A stretch of 9,383 nucleotides of DNA from an uncultured Frankiales bacterium (lineage in GTDB: Bacteria > Actinomycetota > Actinomycetes > Mycobacteriales > SCTD01), in contig CAMLIA010000171.1 in assembly GCA_946479905.1 (NCBI GenBank), positions 1-9,383 on the forward strand. Reading direction: 5' to 3'. Numbering within the stretch: the first letter of the stretch is position 1; each line of letters begins with the position of its first letter. Below the pieces are notes generated by a model. That model searched no databases and had not been told where the DNA came from. It was given only the letters and a program-made list of their open reading frames with translations. Both the position numbers and the translations under genes were made by a program. Below are positions 7,564 to 9,383 of this stretch, in pieces.

Positions 7564-8078
7564 CGGCCGAGCTCCCCGGCTCGTCGACCAGGACGAGCCC
7601 CTGGACCGGTGCGCTCGCGGTCCTCGCCGTGCTGCTGGTGCTGGCCTGCGCCGCGGTGACGGTCGTGGGCGTCCGGCACCGCCACCACCTCGCGGCGCTC
7701 GACCGGGCGCGCACCGAGGCGGTCGCCGCGGGCCGGCAGGCGATCCTCAACCTCGACGCGATCAGCGCCGCCACCCTCGCCGCCGACCTCACGCGGGTGG
7801 AGGCGGTCTCGACCGGCAAGTTCAAGGAGCTGTTCACGAAGTCCGAGGCCACGCTGCGCGAGCTCTACCCGCAGCGCAAGACCGCGTCGAGCGGCACCAT
7901 CCGGGCCGCTGCGGTGGTCTCGTCCGACCTCGACACCGCCACGCTGCTGATCGCCTCGGACCGGGCCGTCACCGACGTCGACAACCCCAAGCCGACCACG
8001 CAGACCTCCCGCTGGGAGGTCGTCATGGAGAAGCACGGCGGCCGCTGGCTGATGGCCGACCTGGAGCCGGTGCCGTGA
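7560..8078 (+). CDS. Mce-associated membrane protein (Mas type), first of two
   Basis: 172 residues from the GTG in the GTGA that ends mceF. The frame is open further upstream inside mceF, but this start fits the junction pattern and places one transmembrane helix at residues 16-38. No ribosome site is visible before it, so translation probably depends on ribosomes finishing mceF. The rest is an extracytoplasmic domain: helices (about 42-105), then strands ending in 'SRWEVVMEKHGGRWLMADLEPV'. The terminal GGRWL element is shared with the next gene, which suggests paralogy. Proteins of this kind follow mceF in many actinobacterial mce operons and are grouped as Mce-associated (Mas/Omam-like) proteins with a predicted NTF2/VirB8-like fold; mycobacterial members help stabilise the transporter. 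The only cysteine (Cys30) is within the membrane segment. The exact role here is inferred from position and topology. Confidence 0.85.
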   Translation: MTAELPGSSTRTSPWTGALAVLAVLLVLACAAVTVVGVRHRHHLAALDRARTEAVAAGRQAILNLDAISAATLAADLTRVEAVSTGKFKELFTKSEATLRELYPQRKTASSGTIRAAAVVSSDLDTATLLIASDRAVTDVDNPKPTTQTSRWEVVMEKHGGRWLMADLEPVP

Positions 8079-8860
8079 CCGAGACCCCCCAGGACGGGCA
8101 GCCGGAGCGCACCCGGTTCGTCGACCCGCCGGCACCCGAGGCCCCGCCCGAGCCTCTTCCCCCGCCGCCGCCCGAGCCGCCTCCCGCTGCGGCCGCTCCG
8201 GTCGTACCCCCTCCCGCGCCGGCCGCGCCCGTCGTACCTCCGGCTCCCGCTCCGGTCGAGGCCGCACCCGAGCCGCCCGCTGCTGCCGAGCCGGCACCTG
8301 CTCCGAGGACGGGTACGCCGAGAGCGCTCGTCGCGCTGGTGGTGCTGCTGCTCGCGCTGACCGCCGCCCTGACGGCGTGGGCCTGGCCGCTGACCAGCGC
8401 CGGCGAGACCACCTTCGCCTCCGACGGCCAGGCGGCGCTGAAGGCCGCGCGCGCCGACGCCACGCTCGTGCTCGCCTACGACTACCGGCACCTCGAGGAC
8501 GGCTTCCGCAAGGCGGTCAAGGTGACGACCGACGCCGACGGCAAGGACTGCCCGCAGAAGGTCGACCCCGACAACCGGGCCTACGACCCGCGCGCGACCT
8601 GCTTCCGGAGCGAGTACACCCGCACCCACGAGAAGGTGGTCGTCGACCTGGCCACCCGCTACAAGACCGTGGTCATCGCCGACGTGAGCGCGGGCGGGGT
8701 GGAGCGCGTGCACGGCGACGAGGTGGTCGTGCTGCTGTACGTCAACCAGCAGTCCACGAGCACCCAGTCGGCGACGCCCAAGGTCACCCAGAGCCGGGTG
8801 GAGATGACCATGAACCGGGTCGGCGGCCGCTGGCTGGTCGCGGGCATCGAGGCCCTGTGA
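8075..8860 (+). CDS. Mce-associated membrane protein (Mas type), second, with proline-rich cytoplasmic tail
   Basis: 261 residues from the GTG in the GTGA overlap; GGAG (8063-8066) lies eight bases upstream. There are three parts. Residues 1-82 are polar and very proline/alanine rich (18-79) and should be cytoplasmic. A transmembrane helix covers 83-104. The extracytoplasmic domain (105-261) carries the Mas-type string 'VLAYDYRHLEDGFRKA', then 'VVVLLYVNQQSTST' and the ending 'VEMTMNRVGGRWLVAGIEAL'. The last part matches the end of the preceding protein (GGRWL). Between 'FRKAVKVTTDADG' and 'FRSEYTRTHEKV' lies a segment with Cys159 and Cys176 that is absent from its neighbour and, as far as I recall, from usual members. 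The proline tail may bind a cytoplasmic partner or be a spacer; its codons also differ from the rest. This is the last gene of the cassette, and no clear terminator follows. Confidence 0.87.
   Translation: MTETPQDGQPERTRFVDPPAPEAPPEPLPPPPPEPPPAAAAPVVPPPAPAAPVVPPAPAPVEAAPEPPAAAEPAPAPRTGTPRALVALVVLLLALTAALTAWAWPLTSAGETTFASDGQAALKAARADATLVLAYDYRHLEDGFRKAVKVTTDADGKDCPQKVDPDNRAYDPRATCFRSEYTRTHEKVVVDLATRYKTVVIADVSAGGVERVHGDEVVVLLYVNQQSTSTQSATPKVTQSRVEMTMNRVGGRWLVAGIEAL
8126..8311 (+). repeat. Proline/alanine-rich low-complexity segment in the second Mas gene
   Basis: This encodes residues 18-79, almost entirely Pro, Ala, Glu and Val. The six-residue string APVVPP occurs twice, ten residues apart (starting at residues 41 and 51), and both copies are encoded with the same GTCGTACC core (8201 and 8231), using a GTA valine codon that is uncommon elsewhere here. 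CCT, GCT, CTT and GCA codons are also more frequent than in neighbouring genes. It reads as a diverged, internally expanded tract. Confidence 0.7.
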
Positions 8861-8884
8861 CCGTCCCCAGGCCCGAACGGGTGC

Positions 8885-8914
8885 TTGACGCGGCCGGGTC
8901 CGCTACCGCACTCT
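8885..8914 (+). promoter_or_regulatory. Possible weak upstream promoter for rpoB
   Basis: TTGACG (8885-8890) is a good -35 match, and CACTCT (8909-8914) follows after 18 bases as a poor -10. It lies only 24 bases after the mas2 stop. The -10 lacks the first T of TANNNT, so this is a weak call. It could serve as a second promoter upstream of the better one at 8959. Confidence 0.25.
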
Positions 8915-8955
8915 GTGCGCGTCGTTGCGACAGCCGCTGAGCACGTAGCGGGTCC
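8896..8955. other. Long imperfect inverted repeat enclosing two small hairpins
   Basis: The left arm 8896-8906 (GGGTCCGCTAC) pairs with the right arm 8945-8955 (GTAGCGGGTCC): seven Watson-Crick pairs in a row, then two G-U pairs, then two more G-C pairs. The enclosed 38 bases contain GCAC-TCT-GTGC (8908-8918) and GTCG-TTG-CGAC (8921-8931), each a four-pair stem with a three-base loop. In RNA this could fold as a three-way junction; in DNA it could be an operator. The right arm ends three bases before the -35 box of the main rpoB promoter. There is no T-run, so it is not a standard terminator. In DNA this GC-rich, chance pairing cannot be excluded. Confidence 0.4.
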
Positions 8956-8958
8956 AGT

Positions 8959-8988
8959 TCGACACGCCCGGGGTCCGTGGCGTACACT
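8959..8988 (+). promoter_or_regulatory. Main candidate rpoB promoter (sigma70/HrdB type)
   Basis: The -35 box TCGACA (8959-8964) differs from TTGACA at one base. The -10 box TACACT (8983-8988) fits TANNNT, and the spacer is 18 bases. Transcription would start around 8994-8996 and give a leader of about 125 bases before rpoB. It is the best match to a housekeeping promoter that I found in the intergenic region. Confidence 0.6.
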
Positions 8989-9018
8989 TCTTCGTTGCGC
9001 TGCCTCCCGTCAGATACC

Positions 9019-9042
9019 TGCCCGGGCCCGATGCCCGTGGCA
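9019..9042 (+). promoter_or_regulatory. Leader hairpin 1 upstream of rpoB
   Basis: TGCC-CGGGC (9019-9027) pairs with GCCCG-T-GGCA (9033-9042): nine G-C-rich pairs with one bulged T and a five-base loop (CCGAT). An alternative outer pairing uses ACCTGC (9016-9021) with GCAGGT (9043-9048). It lies about 25 bases after the predicted transcription start. No T-run follows, so it is not an intrinsic terminator as written. Confidence 0.45.
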
Positions 9043-9082
9043 GCAGGTCGAGTGTGCGTGCGCCGCTGAGATCGATGAGAGC

Positions 9083-9101
9083 CCTGGGCCCGTTCCCCAG
9101 G
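9083..9101 (+). promoter_or_regulatory. Leader hairpin 2 just before the rpoB ribosome site
   Basis: CCTGGG (9083-9088) pairs with CCCAGG (9096-9101) around a seven-base loop, a perfect six-pair stem. It ends five bases before the GGAAGGA ribosome site, close enough to affect ribosome access. Function is inferred from position only. Confidence 0.4.
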
Positions 9102-9106
9102 TGCTT

Positions 9107-9113
9107 GGAAGGA
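9107..9113 (+). promoter_or_regulatory. rpoB ribosome binding site
   Basis: GGAAGGA lies seven bases before the TTG at 9121. It decides the start of rpoB, because no ATG or GTG gives a sensible N-terminus and the predicted protein then begins MAASR, as in other actinobacterial RpoB proteins. Confidence 0.8.
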
Positions 9114-9120
9114 CCCACTC

Positions 9121-9383
9121 TTGGCTGCATCCCGGACTCCCGGTAGCTCCACCAGCAAGACCAACCGCCTCTCCTTCGCCAAGATCCGCGAGCCGCTCGA
9201 GGTCCCGAACCTGCTCGACCTGCAGGTCAGCAGCTTCGACTGGCTCGTCGGCAACGAGCTCTGGCAGGCCCGCGTCGAGGAGGCCGGCAAGGCCGCCGGC
9301 GGCGCCGGCACGATGGTGTCCACCACCTCGGGCCTCGAGGAGATCTTCGAGGAGATCTCGCCGATCGAGGACTTCTCCGGCTC
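9121..9383 (+). CDS. rpoB: RNA polymerase beta subunit, N-terminal fragment (continues past the window)
   Basis: The frame is open from a TTG at 9121 to the window end, giving 87 complete codons and part of the next. The TTG start is chosen because GGAAGGA lies seven bases upstream, the product begins MAASR as in Streptomyces-type RpoB, and TTG starts are familiar for actinobacterial rpoB. After a Ser/Thr-rich start come the conserved '[19 protein letters not shown]' and '[15 protein letters not shown]', then '[19 protein letters not shown]', the usual beginning of the beta subunit protrusion. Between the last two blocks is a short variable stretch ([13 protein letters not shown]). The product is the catalytic beta subunit of RNA polymerase. 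The rifampicin-binding region is not in the window. A dedicated promoter (8959-8988) and a leader of about 125 bases precede it. Confidence 0.97.
   Translation, partial: MAASRTPGSSTSKTNRLSFAKIREPLEVPNLLDLQVSSFDWLVGNELWQARVEEAGKAAGGAGTMVSTTSGLEEIFEEISPIEDFSG

Larger units (their letters stand above)
8861..9120. other. Intergenic region between mas2 and rpoB
   Basis: 260 bases with no convincing gene. It holds a sigma70-type promoter, a possible second weaker promoter, a long imperfect inverted repeat and two leader hairpins (listed separately). No GC-rich stem followed by a T-run is seen after the mas2 stop, so an intrinsic terminator of the usual kind is absent and read-through from the mce operon into rpoB is possible. 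Two short reading frames (ATG at 9031, 12 codons; ATG at 9075, 23 codons) lack good ribosome sites. Confidence 0.8.

Noticed and set aside
7865..8713. Minus-strand frames opposite mas1 and mas2, including a Gly/Ala-rich one (8023-8463)
   Set aside because: The Gly-rich content is the complement of the proline codons in mas2, not an independent protein.
8872..8881. CCCGAACGGG palindrome after mas2 as a terminator
   Set aside because: It allows only a three-pair stem with a four-base loop and has no T-run.
8377..8940. Plus-strand frame overlapping mas2 and extending into the intergenic region
   Set aside because: It is Arg/Gly-rich and out of frame with the Mas domain, with no ribosome site or family resemblance.
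8903..9326. Minus-strand frames opposite the rpoB leader and start (8903-9130 and 8784-9326)
   Set aside because: They overlap the well-supported rpoB start and leader and show no family resemblance or start signals.
1..9383. Mobile elements, CRISPR arrays, tRNA or rRNA genes
   Set aside because: I saw no transposase, integrase, terminal repeats, regularly spaced repeats or tRNA-like fold; the window is a continuous operon followed by rpoB.

Overview
The window comes from a very GC-rich actinobacterium (phylum Actinomycetota). The evidence is the composition, the G/C-ending codons, the GTG and TTG starts, a complete six-gene mce set, and an RpoB N-terminus with an actinobacterial-type TTG start. 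The genus cannot be fixed from this sequence. The gene order resembles non-mycobacterial actinobacteria more than Mycobacterium, because a full mce operon sits directly next to rpoB.

Layout, all on the + strand: the 3' part of an MlaE/YrbE-type permease gene (yrbEB, 1-579); six Mce-domain genes mceA (582-1820), mceB (1817-2875), mceC (2872-3879), mceD (3876-5018), mceE (5015-6226) and mceF (6223-7563); two Mce-associated membrane protein genes, here called mas1 (7560-8078) and mas2 (8075-8860); a 260-base intergenic region with a good sigma70-type promoter, inverted repeats and a leader; and the first 88 codons of rpoB (9121 to the window end).

The genes fit one ABC-type lipid (or sterol/fatty acid) importer. 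YrbEB is one of the permease subunits. MceA-F should assemble as a hetero-hexamer: the Mce domains form a ring and the long helical regions a hollow needle outside the membrane. MceA, B, C and F are anchored by an N-terminal transmembrane helix. MceD and MceE are anchored by lipobox cysteines. Mas1 and Mas2 are single-pass accessory proteins expected to stabilise the complex. The ATPase (MceG/Mkl) and YrbEA would lie upstream, outside the window. From mceA to mas2 every junction is a 4-base ATGA or GTGA overlap, seven in a row, so the cassette is translated as a tightly coupled unit.

The system itself is known, and I see no undescribed defence or mobile system. The points worth a second look are the placement against rpoB, the two lipoproteins, a cysteine-bracketed insert and a proline-rich cytoplasmic tail in Mas2, paired cysteines in several Mce proteins, and the structured mas2-rpoB intergenic region.
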